A stretch of DNA of 64,000 nt from SIG575 sp045542485 (GTDB lineage Bacteria; Bacillota; Clostridia; Oscillospirales; Acutalibacteraceae): contig JAZQLC010000006.1 of the NCBI GenBank assembly GCA_045542485.1, positions 1 to 64,000 on the forward strand. The letters are read 5' to 3'. This document shows, in pieces, positions 52,662 to 62,546 of this stretch. How positions within the stretch are numbered: position 1 is the first letter of the stretch; each line of letters opens with the position of its first letter. The translations under genes and the position numbers were made by a program. Below the pieces are notes generated by a model. The model worked only from the letters and a program-made list of their open reading frames with translations. It ran no database searches and had not been told where the DNA came from.

Positions 52662-55600
52662 TTATTTAAAGTATTTTACTGCTGATTCAAACATCTGCAT
52701 ATCGAATACGCCGTCTACATTCTTGTAGAGACCGTAGCCTTTACGCTCTGAGTGACCCATCTTACCAAATACTCTGCCGTCAGGTGAAGTAATACCTTCA
52801 ATTGCGAAAGCTGAATTGTTGGGATTGAAACGGATGTCATCAGTAGGTGTACCGTCAAGGTCAACATACTGTGTTGCAATCTGTCCGTTTTCAGCAAGTT
52901 TTTTAATAAGCTCGTCACTTGCAAGGAAACGACCTTCGCCGTGTGAAATCGGCACTGTATAAACATCACCAACATTTGTAGCTGCAAGCCAGGGTGACTT
53001 ATTAGAAGCAATTCTTGTTCTTACAAGTCTTGACTGATGGCGACCGATTGTGTTGAATGTAAGTGTGGGACAGTTTTCATCTGTATCAATAATCTTACCG
53101 TAAGGAACAAGACCAAGCTTGATAAGTGCCTGGAAGCCGTTACAGATACCGCACATAAGACCGTCACGGTTTTCAAGAAGATCTGTTACGCCCTCTTTAA
53201 CTGCTGCGTTACGGAAGAAGGCTGTGATGAATTTACCTGAACCGTCGGGCTCGTCACCACCTGAGAAGCCACCGGGAACAAATACCATCTGTGCAGTTTC
53301 GAGTGAAGCAGCAAATTTCTCAACGCTTCTTGTGATACCTTCTGATGTAAGGTTGTTAAGAACGATGATCTCTGCTTCTGCACCTGCGTATTCCATAGCT
53401 TTTGCTGAATCATATTCACAGTTTGTGCCGGGGAATACGGGAATAAGCACTTTGGGTTTTGCACACTTGATTGCGGGTGCTTTTCTTTCAGTTGCATCAA
53501 ATGAGAAAGCAGGAATTTCCTTGCCCTCTGTCTGAATGTTGCATGAATAGATAGGCTCAAGCTTATCTTCATAAACCTTAAGCAGACCCTTAAGACATAC
53601 TGTGTCATCGCCTTTGACAATAGCTTTTTCTTCAGTAGTTTTACCGAGAAGGATTCCTTCAACTGAATCATCAGCCATTTCAAGAACAAATGCGCCGTAG
53701 TTATAACCGAAGATTTCATCTGCTGAAACGCTATCTTCAAATCTGAAACCGATATCGTTACCGAAGCACATCTTCATAACTGCTTCTGCTACACCGCCGA
53801 GTGTGGGTGTGTATGCTGCAACTGCTTTTCCGCTTGAGAGAAGAGCATTTACTTTTGCAAATACATCTTTAAGTGATGCAGTAACAGGAAGACCGTTTTC
53901 ATCGTATTCAGGCTTAACAAGGCATACATTGTGTCCTGCTGCCTTGAATTCGGGAGATACGATGCTGTCAACCTTTTCAGTTGTAACAGCGAACGAAACA
54001 AGTGTGGGAGGAACATCAATATCTTCGAATGAACCGCTCATTGAGTCTTTACCGCCGATTGATGCAATTTCAAGCTCAAGCTGTGCTTTGAATGCACCGA
54101 GAAGTGCTGAAAGAGGTTTACCCCAACGCTGAGGAGATTTGAGAGGCTTCTCGAAATATTCCTGGAAGGTAAGATAAACATCTTCAAATTTTGCACCTGT
54201 TGCAATAAGCTTTGAAACTGATTCGATTACTGCAAGATATGCTGAATGATAGGGGCTCTTTTCAGCGATAAAGGGATTGTAACCCCATGACATAAGTGAG
54301 CAGGAAGTTGTCTTTGCTTTCTCTGTTGAGATTTTGTGTACCATAGCCTGGATAGGTGTCTGCTGATGCTTACCACCGAAAGGCATAAGAACTGTACCTG
54401 CACCGATTGTTGAGTCAAAACGCTCTGAAAGGCCTCTCTTTGAGCAGACATTAAGGTCATCTGCGAGAGAGAGCATATTCTTTTCGAAAGAGCCCTCAAC
54501 TGATTTTTTATAACATTCAGGTTTAACGGGAGCGATGTCGATATGTTTTTCAGCACCGTTTGAGTTAAGGAATTCTCTTGAAATATCAACGATTTTCTTA
54601 CCATTCCAGTGCATTACAAGACGAGGCTCTGCCTTTACAACTGCAACGGGAGTTGCTTCAAGGTTTTCAAGAGCAGCGAGTTCAAGGAATCTCTGAACAT
54701 CCTTTTCTTCAACTACAACTGCCATTCTTTCCTGGCTTTCACTGATTGCAAGTTCTGTGCCGTCAAGACCGTCATATTTCTTGGGAACTTTGTTAAGGTC
54801 GATTTCAAGGCCGTCTGCAAGTTCACCGATAGCAACAGAAACGCCACCTGCACCGAAGTCGTTACAACGCTTGATGAGGTATGATGCCTCTGCGTTTCTG
54901 AAGAGTCTCTGAAGTTTTCTTTCTTCGGGAGCGTTACCCTTCTGAACTTCTGCACCACAGCTTTCAAGTGATTCAAGTGTATGTGATTTTGAAGAGCCTG
55001 TTGCACCGCCGCAACCGTCACGACCTGTTCTGCCACCGAGAAGAATAACTACATCGCCGTCTTCAGGACGCTCTCTGCGTACATTCTTAGCGGGTGCTGC
55101 AGCAACAACTGCACCGATTTCCATTCTCTTTGCAACATAGCCGTCGTGATAGAGCTCGTCAACCTGACCTGTTGCAAGACCAATCTGGTTACCGTATGAA
55201 GAATAACCTGCAGCAGCAGTTCTGACAATCTTTCTCTGAGGAAGCTTACCCTTCATTGTTTCTGCAACACTCTTGAGAGGATTACCTGCGCCTGTAACAC
55301 GCATAGCGCCGTAAACATATGAACGGCCTGAAAGCGGGTCACGGATTGCACCACCAATACAAGTTGCAGCGCCACCGAAGGGCTCGATTTCTGTGGGATG
55401 GTTATGTGTTTCGTTCTTGAAAAGAAGAAGCCATTCTTCGTCTTTTCCGTCAACATCTACTGTGATTTTAACTGTACAAGCATTGATTTCTTCTGATTCA
55501 TCAAGCTTTTCAAGTTTGCCGTTCTTCTTGAGAACTCTTGTTGCAAGAGTTGCAACATCCATAAGATTTATAGGCTTTGTTCTGCCCAGCTCTTCACGCT

Positions 55601-56351
55601 TTGCGATATATTCTTTCCAAGCGTTTTCAATGAGCTCATCCTCGAATTTAACACTGTCAATTGTTGTGAGGAATGTTGTGTGACGGCAGTGGTCAGACCA
55701 ATATGTATCAATCATTCTGATTTCAGTGATTGTGGGGTTTCTGTTTTCAGATTTGAAGTAATCCTGACAGAATTTGATGTCGTCATTGTCCATAGCAAGA
55801 CCATATGACTTAACGAATGAAGCCAGGCCGTCCTTATCAAGGTCAATAAATCCGTCAAGAGTTTCAACCTCTGTGGGAATATCGTAATCTGTTGCGAGAG
55901 TTTCGGGCTTCTCAAGTGAAGCTTCACGGGACTCAACGGGGTTGATTACATATTTTTTGATTTCTGCAAGTTCAGCGTCAGAAATTTCACCGTAAAGAGC
56001 ATAGATTTTTGCTGTTCTTACTGTGGGTTTTTCGCCCTGGGAAATAATCTGGATACACTGTGCTGCAGAATCTGCTCTCTGGTCAAATTGACCGGGAAGA
56101 TATTCTGTTGCAAAAACAATTGCATCAGCATCTGAAAAATCATCACTGATATTGTCGAGCTGAGGCTCTGCAAAAACTGTCATTTTGCTCTTTTCAAACA
56201 GTTCTTCATCAATATTTTCAACATCATATCTGTTGAAAATTCTGAGTTTTTCAAGACCTTTGATAGAAAGAAGAGAACGAAGTTCGTGTCTGAGCTCGTT
56301 AGCTTCATTTTCAAGACCGGGCTTTTTTTCTACAAAAATTCTGTATACCAT
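52662..56351 (-). CDS. purL: Phosphoribosylformylglycinamidine synthase, single-chain
   Basis: 1229 residues, the single-chain clostridial form (about 1230-1250) that unites PurL, PurQ and a PurS-like N-domain. Markers: YRIFVEKKPGLENEANEL at the front; SDHCRHTTFLT; FKNETHNHPTEIEPFGGAAT; a second FGAM-synthase half with TSCSLMSWGYNP; and a C-terminal class I glutaminase with FPGTNCEYDSAKA, VPGGFSGGDEPDGS, MCGICNGFQALIKLG (nucleophile Cys) and ISHGEGRFLA (His). Step 4 of IMP synthesis: FGAR plus glutamine and ATP to FGAM. Last gene of the operon, 3 bases after purD. Confidence 0.98.
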   Translation of the reverse strand: MVYRIFVEKKPGLENEANELRHELRSLLSIKGLEKLRIFNRYDVENIDEELFEKSKMTVFAEPQLDNISDDFSDADAIVFATEYLPGQFDQRADSAAQCIQIISQGEKPTVRTAKIYALYGEISDAELAEIKKYVINPVESREASLEKPETLATDYDIPTEVETLDGFIDLDKDGLASFVKSYGLAMDNDDIKFCQDYFKSENRNPTITEIRMIDTYWSDHCRHTTFLTTIDSVKFEDELIENAWKEYIAKREELGRTKPINLMDVATLATRVLKKNGKLEKLDESEEINACTVKITVDVDGKDEEWLLLFKNETHNHPTEIEPFGGAATCIGGAIRDPLSGRSYVYGAMRVTGAGNPLKSVAETMKGKLPQRKIVRTAAAGYSSYGNQIGLATGQVDELYHDGYVAKRMEIGAVVAAAPAKNVRRERPEDGDVVILLGGRTGRDGCGGATGSSKSHTLESLESCGAEVQKGNAPEERKLQRLFRNAEASYLIKRCNDFGAGGVSVAIGELADGLEIDLNKVPKKYDGLDGTELAISESQERMAVVVEEKDVQRFLELAALENLEATPVAVVKAEPRLVMHWNGKKIVDISREFLNSNGAEKHIDIAPVKPECYKKSVEGSFEKNMLSLADDLNVCSKRGLSERFDSTIGAGTVLMPFGGKHQQTPIQAMVHKISTEKAKTTSCSLMSWGYNPFIAEKSPYHSAYLAVIESVSKLIATGAKFEDVYLTFQEYFEKPLKSPQRWGKPLSALLGAFKAQLELEIASIGGKDSMSGSFEDIDVPPTLVSFAVTTEKVDSIVSPEFKAAGHNVCLVKPEYDENGLPVTASLKDVFAKVNALLSSGKAVAAYTPTLGGVAEAVMKMCFGNDIGFRFEDSVSADEIFGYNYGAFVLEMADDSVEGILLGKTTEEKAIVKGDDTVCLKGLLKVYEDKLEPIYSCNIQTEGKEIPAFSFDATERKAPAIKCAKPKVLIPVFPGTNCEYDSAKAMEYAGAEAEIIVLNNLTSEGITRSVEKFAASLETAQMVFVPGGFSGGDEPDGSGKFITAFFRNAAVKEGVTDLLENRDGLMCGICNGFQALIKLGLVPYGKIIDTDENCPTLTFNTIGRHQSRLVRTRIASNKSPWLAATNVGDVYTVPISHGEGRFLASDELIKKLAENGQIATQYVDLDGTPTDDIRFNPNNSAFAIEGITSPDGRVFGKMGHSERKGYGLYKNVDGVFDMQMFESAVKYFK

Positions 56352-56354
56352 TTC

Positions 56355-57626
56355 TTATTCCTCCGTTTTCAAGAGTGCTCTTTTACCGATGTCTTTTCTG
56401 TAAAAAGCGTTTTCAAAGCTGACTTTCTCTACGCATTTATATGCTTTTTCAACTGCACCTTTAAGTGTTTCGTCAGTTGAAACAACACCGAGAACTCGAC
56501 CGCCGCCTGTCAGAAGTTTTCCGTCATCCGAAAGCTTCGCACCTGCGATATAGAGTTCATAATTTCCATCTTTCTCAGCCTTGATTTCGAAACCTGTCTG
56601 ATATTTTTTAGGATAACCCTCCGATGCCATAACAACACAACAAGCGTTTTTGTCAGAGAATTTAACCTCTGTTTCACTGAGTGTGCCGTCTGCACAAGCA
56701 ACCATAATATCAAGAAGGTCGCTTTCAAGAAGAGGAAGAACAACCTGTGTTTCGGGGTCACCGAAACGACAGTTATATTCAATAACCTTCGGACCCTTGG
56801 GCGTAATCATAAGACCGAAATAGAGACAGCCTTTGAATTCCCTGCCCTCTTCTTTCATAGCCTTGATTGTGGGAAGGAAGATTTTTTCCATACATTCCTT
56901 TGCCACAGCTTCTGTATAATAGGGATTGGGAGCAATTGTACCCATCCCGCCTGTGTTGAGACCTTCGTCACCGTCAAGTGCGCGTTTGTGGTCCATTGAA
57001 GAAATCATAGGAACAACTGTGTTACCGTCTGTGAATGAAAGAACGGAAACCTCAGGACCTGTAAGGAATTCTTCAATAACGATATTGTTACCGCTTTCGC
57101 CGAAAACCTTATCCTCCATAATTTCTTTTACTGCATCCACAGCTTCTTCACGGGTCATAGCGATTATAACGCCCTTACCGAGAGCAAGACCGTCAGCCTT
57201 GATAACTGTGGGAATAGGACAGGTTTCAATGTATCTGAGTGCATCCTCTGCGTCAGAAAAAACTTCATATTCTGCAGTGGGGATGCCGTATTTTTTCATA
57301 AGATTTTTTGAGAAAACTTTACTGCCTTCGATGATTGCTGCGTTCTTTTTAGGACCGAAGCATTTGATTCCTGCCTCATTAAGAGCATCAACTGCGCCTA
57401 AAACGAGGGGATCATCAGGAGCCACAACTGCAAAATCAATACCGTTCTGCACTGCAAACTCAACCTGCTTTTCGATATCCTTTGCACCGATGTTTACACA
57501 CTCAGCATCTTCAGCAATACCGCCGTTGCCGGGAAGTGCATAGATTTTTTCAACATTTGCATTTTCTTTCAGCTTTTTAATAATGGCGTGTTCGCGTCCG
57601 CCACCACCTACAACCAAAAGTTTCAT
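56355..57626 (-). CDS. purD: Phosphoribosylamine-glycine ligase
   Basis: 423 residues from the ATG at 57626, which has GGGAGG about 8 bases upstream and begins MKLLVVGGGGREHAI, the standard PurD start. ATP-grasp domain: PTVIKADGLALGKGV, TGPEVSVLSFTDG, GLNTGGMGTIAPNP and EYNCRFGDPETQVVLPLL. Step 2: joins glycine to phosphoribosylamine. It lies 20 bases after glyA, which makes glycine, so substrate supply and use are co-regulated. Confidence 0.98.
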   Translation of the reverse strand: MKLLVVGGGGREHAIIKKLKENANVEKIYALPGNGGIAEDAECVNIGAKDIEKQVEFAVQNGIDFAVVAPDDPLVLGAVDALNEAGIKCFGPKKNAAIIEGSKVFSKNLMKKYGIPTAEYEVFSDAEDALRYIETCPIPTVIKADGLALGKGVIIAMTREEAVDAVKEIMEDKVFGESGNNIVIEEFLTGPEVSVLSFTDGNTVVPMISSMDHKRALDGDEGLNTGGMGTIAPNPYYTEAVAKECMEKIFLPTIKAMKEEGREFKGCLYFGLMITPKGPKVIEYNCRFGDPETQVVLPLLESDLLDIMVACADGTLSETEVKFSDKNACCVVMASEGYPKKYQTGFEIKAEKDGNYELYIAGAKLSDDGKLLTGGGRVLGVVSTDETLKGAVEKAYKCVEKVSFENAFYRKDIGKRALLKTEE

Positions 57627-57646
57627 AGGAAATACCTCCCTTTTTG

Positions 57647-58885
57647 TTATTGATAGATCGGGAATTTTTCGCAAAGAGCCATTACTTCTTCAGTAATTTT
57701 ATCTTTTGAGTTTTCAAAATCCGTTGCAACGAGCTTAATCCATTTAGCGATAAGGAGCATTTCTTCTTCCTTGAAGCCACGGGATGTAACTGCGGGAGTA
57801 CCGATTCTGATACCGCTTGTTACAAAGGGACTGAGCTTTTCGTTGGGGATTGTATTTTTATTTACTGTGATATGAACTTCATCAAGACGCTTTTCAAGCT
57901 CTTTACCTGTAATATCAAAGGGAGTAAGGTCAACAAGCATAAGATGGTTATCTGTGCCGTCAGAAACGATTCTGAAGCCTTCTTCCTTCATTGCGTTACA
58001 GAGAGTTGTTGCATTTTTAATAACCTGTGCCTGGTATTCCTTGAATTCAGGCTTAAGTGCCTCACCGAAAGCAACTGCCTTAGCTGCGATGATGTGCATA
58101 AGAGGACCACCCTGTGTGCCGGGGAAAACAGCTTTATCAATCTGCTTTGCATACTGCTCTTTGCAGAGAATAAGACCGCCACGGGGACCACGGAGAGTCT
58201 TGTGAGTTGTTGAAGTCACAACATCTGCATAGGGCACGGGACTGGGATGAAGACCTGCTGCCACAAGACCTGCGATGTGTGCGATGTCAACCATCATATA
58301 TGCGCCCACTTCGTCACAGATTGCTCTGATTTTTTCAAAGTCAATTGTTCTTGAATATGCACTTGCACCTGAAACAATCATCTTGGGTTTGCATTCAATA
58401 GCAATTCTTCTCATTTCCTCATAGTCAATCATCTCAGTGTCATCTGAAACACCATAAGGAACAACATTAAAGTATTTACCTGAAATGTTTACAGGTGAGC
58501 CGTGTGAAAGGTGTCCGCCGTTTGCAAGGTTAAGACCCATAACTGTGTCACCGCATTCAAGAAGAGCAAAGAATGCTGCAAGGTTTGCGTTTGCACCACT
58601 GTGAGGCTGAACATTTGCGTGTTCTGCTCCGAAGAGCTCTTTAGCTCTTTCTCTTGCGATATTTTCTACGATATCAACACGCTCACATCCGCCGTAATAT
58701 CTCTTTGAGGGATATCCTTCTGCATACTTGTTTGTAAGAACAGTACCTGCTGCAAGAAGTACAGCCTTTGACACAATATTTTCTGAAGCGATAAGCTCAA
58801 TATTGTGCTGCTGTCTTTTCATTTCAAGGTCACAAGCAGAGAATACCTCGTTATCAAAATTTGCGAGTTCGTCAAAAAAGTTCAT
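57647..58885 (-). CDS. glyA: Serine hydroxymethyltransferase
   Basis: 412 residues. PLP enzyme: IELIASENIVSKAVLLAAG, NKYAEGYPSKRYYGGCE, NVQPHSGANANLAAFFALLE and the Schiff-base lysine in VVTSTTHKTLRGPRGGLIL (quoted in parts). It turns serine and THF into glycine and methylene-THF. The position inside the purine operon is sensible: glycine feeds PurD, and one-carbon units feed PurN and AICAR formyltransferase via 10-formyl-THF. Confidence 0.98.
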   Translation of the reverse strand: MNFFDELANFDNEVFSACDLEMKRQQHNIELIASENIVSKAVLLAAGTVLTNKYAEGYPSKRYYGGCERVDIVENIARERAKELFGAEHANVQPHSGANANLAAFFALLECGDTVMGLNLANGGHLSHGSPVNISGKYFNVVPYGVSDDTEMIDYEEMRRIAIECKPKMIVSGASAYSRTIDFEKIRAICDEVGAYMMVDIAHIAGLVAAGLHPSPVPYADVVTSTTHKTLRGPRGGLILCKEQYAKQIDKAVFPGTQGGPLMHIIAAKAVAFGEALKPEFKEYQAQVIKNATTLCNAMKEEGFRIVSDGTDNHLMLVDLTPFDITGKELEKRLDEVHITVNKNTIPNEKLSPFVTSGIRIGTPAVTSRGFKEEEMLLIAKWIKLVATDFENSKDKITEEVMALCEKFPIYQ

Positions 58886-58897
58886 TTCATAATCTCC

Positions 58898-60082
58898 TTA
58901 ATGGTGGAACAATCTCATTCCTGTAAATGACATTGTCATATTGTATTTATTACAGCAGTTAATTACAACATCATCTCTGATTGAACCGCCGGGCTGTGCA
59001 ATATAAGAAACACCGCTTCTCTTCGCTCTTTCGATGTTGTCATCGAAGGGGAAGAATGCGTCGGAGCCGAGAGCTACACCGCTGAGTGAAGAAAGATATT
59101 CTCTCTTAATCTCTCTTGTAAGTGTTTCGGGTTTTGTTTTGAAATATTTCTGCCAGTTGCCCTCAGCAAGTACATCTTCATAGTCATCTGAAATGTAAAC
59201 ATCGATTACATTGTCACGGTCAGGTCTGCCGATTGTATCAAGGAAAGGAAGACCGAGAACCATGGGATGCTGACGAAGATGCCAGTTATCAGCTTTGCTA
59301 CCTGCAAGGCGTGTGCAGTGGATTCTTGACTGCTGACCTGCACCAACACCGATTGCCTGTCCGTCTACTGCGTAGCAAACTGAGTTTGACTGTGTGTACT
59401 TGAGAGTGATAAGAGCGATGATAAGGTCTCTCTTTGCACTGTCGGGAACATCTTTATTTTCTGTTACAAGGTTTGAAAGGAGTTCTTCGTTGATTTTGAA
59501 CTCATTTCTGCCCTGCTCAAATGTGATACCGTAAACATCCTTGTGTTCTACGGGAGCGGGAACATAGTCGGGGTCAATTTTAACGATATTGTAGCTGCCT
59601 TTTCTCTTGCCTTTGAGAATTTCAAGTGCTTCAGGCTCATAACCGGGAGCGATAACACCGTCAGAAACTTCACGAGCAATAAGCTTTGCTGTTGTTACAT
59701 CGCAGACATCTGAAAGTGCAATCCAGTCACCGAAAGATGACATTCTGTCTGTACCTCTTGCTCTTGCGTATGCACAAGCAAGGGGTGAATCGTCAAGGCC
59801 TTCAATATCGTCAACGAAACAAGCCTTTTTGAGACTTTCAGGAAGGCGTGTGCCGATAGCTGCTGATGTGGGGCTCACGTGTTTGAATGAAGTTGCTGCA
59901 ACTTCACCGAGAGCCTCTTTGATTTCCTTAACAAGCTGCCAGCTGTTGAAAGCGTCAAGGAAGTTGATGAAACCGGGTCTGCCGTTAAGAATTTCGATGG
60001 GAAGTTCTTTACCGTCAGCCATAAAAATTTTAGCAGGTTTCTGATTGGGGTTACAACCGTATTTAAGTTCAAATTCTTTCAT
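58898..60082 (-). CDS. Stand-alone AICAR formyltransferase (PurH C-terminal type)
   Basis: 394 residues. It corresponds to the transformylase half of PurH: FELKYGCNPNQKPAKIF, LNGRPGFINFLDAFNSWQLV, VAATSFKHVSPTSAAIG with the catalytic Lys-His, RMSSFGDWIALSDVCD, GVGAGQQSRIHCTRLAG and SDAFFPFDDNIERA. The N-terminal MGS-like IMP cyclohydrolase domain of ordinary PurH is missing; that activity appears to come from the PurO-type gene 14 bases upstream. Step 9 of IMP synthesis with 10-formyl-THF as donor. Confidence 0.95.
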   Translation of the reverse strand: MKEFELKYGCNPNQKPAKIFMADGKELPIEILNGRPGFINFLDAFNSWQLVKEIKEALGEVAATSFKHVSPTSAAIGTRLPESLKKACFVDDIEGLDDSPLACAYARARGTDRMSSFGDWIALSDVCDVTTAKLIAREVSDGVIAPGYEPEALEILKGKRKGSYNIVKIDPDYVPAPVEHKDVYGITFEQGRNEFKINEELLSNLVTENKDVPDSAKRDLIIALITLKYTQSNSVCYAVDGQAIGVGAGQQSRIHCTRLAGSKADNWHLRQHPMVLGLPFLDTIGRPDRDNVIDVYISDDYEDVLAEGNWQKYFKTKPETLTREIKREYLSSLSGVALGSDAFFPFDDNIERAKRSGVSYIAQPGGSIRDDVVINCCNKYNMTMSFTGMRLFHH

Positions 60083-60096
60083 ACTTGCCTCCTGAA

Positions 60097-60813
60097 TTAC
60101 TTGTTTTTATTTACAATTCTTGTTTCAGCTTTTCCTGATTCGATATCAATATATCTTACGAAAAGTGAAACCTTGTTGTCTTCGTTAAGATTAGTCCAGA
60201 TAAGGTCTGTAAGCTCGTCGATAGAAACATCGGGAAGCTCAAGAGTTTTAGGCTCACCCTCAAATGAAGGAAGAGGATTTCCGTCACAGTTGTATGTGTG
60301 GATAAACTTTGCCTTACCTGCAATAGGGTTAGAATATGCATATGTAAATCTTTCGCAGGATGAATCATCACCTTCTGCACTCTTGAGGATTGACATAGCA
60401 TAATTCATACCGTCATTTTCAAGACGGATTACACCTGAAATTCTGGGAGTGAAATTGGGAGCGTCATCTTCAAATTCTCTTGTACGAAGAGCCTGTTCAA
60501 ATGTCATCTGTTTGTCCATAAGCTCATAGAGTGTGTCAGTCTGGTCGCCGTTGGTAACAATTGTCTTGTTTCCGAGAACTCTTACGGGATAATAGATAAT
60601 AAGATGAGGGTCTGTCATTTTTGACTCATCAAAAGCCTTTGTACGCATAGCCTCGCCTTCAGCAACGAAAACACGGTTACGGCTGTTTTCGCTTCTGCCC
60701 ATAATGAAGTACGCTGTTACTGCCTTTTTGCCGTCAGCAGACTTGCCGATAATAATACCTCTGCCGTGATAAGCAAGAGAATTAAGTTCGTTTGCAATTG
60801 TTTTGATTTCCAT
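60097..60813 (-). CDS. purO: PurO-type IMP cyclohydrolase
   Basis: 238 residues from the ATG at 60813 (AAGGAA 8-9 bases upstream; the earlier in-frame start has no good site). The stretch YHGRGIIIGKSADGKKAV, YFIMGRSENSRNRVF and the later NFTPRISGVIRLE match the archaeal-type IMP cyclohydrolase family (PF07826), which closes FAICAR to IMP. It is unrelated to the PurH N-terminal domain. Its place beside stand-alone AICARFT completes the pathway. About 35 residues at the C-terminus after LPDVSIDELTDLIW may be a lineage feature. Confidence 0.9.
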   Translation of the reverse strand: MEIKTIANELNSLAYHGRGIIIGKSADGKKAVTAYFIMGRSENSRNRVFVAEGEAMRTKAFDESKMTDPHLIIYYPVRVLGNKTIVTNGDQTDTLYELMDKQMTFEQALRTREFEDDAPNFTPRISGVIRLENDGMNYAMSILKSAEGDDSSCERFTYAYSNPIAGKAKFIHTYNCDGNPLPSFEGEPKTLELPDVSIDELTDLIWTNLNEDNKVSLFVRYIDIESGKAETRIVNKNK

Positions 60814-60845
60814 TTTATCAGTTCCTTTCATACAAGGTTAGGAAT

Positions 60846-61478
60846 TTATTCGGATATGATAACTATATCATTTTCAACTCTGATTCTGTCTTCGCAGAAA
60901 AGCTTAACTGCAAGAGGAAGAATCTTCCACTCTGCCTCTTCCATAATTCTTTTCTGGAGAGTTTCAGGTGTGTCACCCTGCTTTACTTCAACAGCTTTCT
61001 GGAGAATGATGGGACCTGCATCACATTCGGGAGTTACAAAGTGCACTGTTGCACCTGAAACCTTTACACCTTTCTTAAGTGCTGCTTCGTGAACGTGAAG
61101 ACCGTAATAACCTTTTCCGCAGAATGAGGGAATAAGTGCAGGATGAACATTTATGATTTTATTGGGAAACGCTTCATAGACCTGCTCATCAATAATTGTG
61201 AGGAATCCTGCAAGGACAACAAGGTCTATGTTTTCACTTCTGAGTGTTTCCACAAGTGCCTTTGAGTAAGACGCAATATCTTCATAGTCACGCCTTGCAA
61301 GTACAGTACCTTTGATACCTGCATTTGCAGCTCTTTCAAGAGCATAGACGCCGGGCTTTGATGCACAGACAAGAGTTATTTCGCTCTCTCCGAAAAAGCC
61401 TTCCTTCTGGCAGTCTATAAGACTCTGAAGATTTGTTCCGCCGCCTGAAACGAGAACGGCAATATTTTTTTTACTCAA
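60846..61478 (-). CDS. purN: Phosphoribosylglycinamide formyltransferase
   Basis: 210 residues from a TTG at 61478. The frame is open to 61568, but the upstream part lies inside purM; GAGG stands 9 bases before the TTG and the protein then begins with (M)SKKNIAVLVSGGGTNLQSL, as PurN should. Motifs: LAGFLTIIDEQVYEAFPNKI, INVHPALIPSFCGKGYYGLH with the catalytic Asn-His, and SGATVHFVTPECDAGPIILQ with His and Asp. Step 3: formylates GAR with 10-formyl-THF. It overlaps purM by 8 bases. Confidence 0.95.
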   Translation of the reverse strand: MSKKNIAVLVSGGGTNLQSLIDCQKEGFFGESEITLVCASKPGVYALERAANAGIKGTVLARRDYEDIASYSKALVETLRSENIDLVVLAGFLTIIDEQVYEAFPNKIINVHPALIPSFCGKGYYGLHVHEAALKKGVKVSGATVHFVTPECDAGPIILQKAVEVKQGDTPETLQKRIMEEAEWKILPLAVKLFCEDRIRVENDIVIISE

Positions 61479-62511
61479 TGATAACACCCTCTTCGGAGGC
61501 AACAACTTCACCGAGAATGTAAGCATCTTCGCCGTTTGCACGGAGAATTTCAATAGCCTTGTCAGCATCTTCCTTGTTTACAACGATGCTCATACCAACA
61601 CCCATATTGAATGTGTTGAACATATCTCTTTCAGGGATGTTACCTGTTTCAGCAATAAGTTCAAAAATAGGAAGCACCTGAACATCGCTTCTCTTGATTT
61701 TTGCACCGAAGCCCTTGGGGATACTTCTCGGAATATTCTCGTAGAATCCGCCGCCTGTGATGTGTGAAATAGCCTTGACTTTAACTTCTTCAAGAAGAGC
61801 AAGAACGGGTTTCACATAAATCTTTGTGGGAGTAAGGAGTGTTTCACCGATTGATTTACCACCGAGTTTTTCGTTGGGAGTTTTGATGTCATTGTTTTCT
61901 ACATCAAATACTTTTCTTACAAGTGAGAAGCCGTTTGAGTGAACACCGCTTGATTTGAGAGCGATGATTGCGTCGCCTTCTTTAACAGTTGAATTGTCAA
62001 CAACTTTTTCTCTGTCAACAACGCCTACTGAGAAACCTGCAAGGTCATATTCATCTACGGGATAGAAACCGGGCATTTCTGCTGTTTCACCGCCGATAAG
62101 TGATGCACCTGACTGTACACAGCCTTCAGCAACACCTGAAACGATACTTGCGATTTTTTCGGGAACATTTTTACCACAAGCAATATAGTCAAGGAAGAAC
62201 AAGGGCTTAGCACCGCAGCAGATAATATCGTTAACGCACATAGCAACGCAGTCAATACCTACTGTGTCGTGTTTATCCATAATGAATGCGAGTTTAAGTT
62301 TTGTACCAACACCGTCAGTACCGCTTACAAGTACGGGACGGCTGATGCCTGTAAGGTCAAGCTCGAAAAGTCCGCCGAAACCGCCGATGTCGGAAGCAGC
62401 ACCTTTTGTTATTGTTCTTGCAATATGCTGTTTCATAAGTTCAACCGCTTTGTAGCCGGCAGTAATATCAACACCTGCTGATGCGTAGCTGTCTGATTTT
62501 GAATTGTTCAC
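61471..62511 (-). CDS. purM: Phosphoribosylformylglycinamidine cyclo-ligase
   Basis: 346 residues from a GTG at 62511, chosen because AAAGGAAG lies 7 bases upstream; the in-frame TTG at 62529 precedes that site. SYASAGVDITAGYKAVELMK is the PurM start, then GTDGVGTKLKLAF, CVAMCVNDIICCGAKPLFFL, GCVQSGASLIGGETAEMPGF and HITGGGFYENIPRSIP. Step 5: FGAM to AIR using ATP. It lies 35 bases after purF. Confidence 0.97.
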   Translation of the reverse strand: MNNSKSDSYASAGVDITAGYKAVELMKQHIARTITKGAASDIGGFGGLFELDLTGISRPVLVSGTDGVGTKLKLAFIMDKHDTVGIDCVAMCVNDIICCGAKPLFFLDYIACGKNVPEKIASIVSGVAEGCVQSGASLIGGETAEMPGFYPVDEYDLAGFSVGVVDREKVVDNSTVKEGDAIIALKSSGVHSNGFSLVRKVFDVENNDIKTPNEKLGGKSIGETLLTPTKIYVKPVLALLEEVKVKAISHITGGGFYENIPRSIPKGFGAKIKRSDVQVLPIFELIAETGNIPERDMFNTFNMGVGMSIVVNKEDADKAIEILRANGEDAYILGEVVASEEGVIIE

Positions 62512-62546
62512 AGTTAATCTTCCTTTCAATTTGAATTTATAATAAT

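Noticed and set aside
56926..57543. A 205-codon plus-strand frame opposite purD
   Set aside because: Antisense of a well-conserved gene, low-complexity Pro/Ser-rich translation, no ribosome-binding site.
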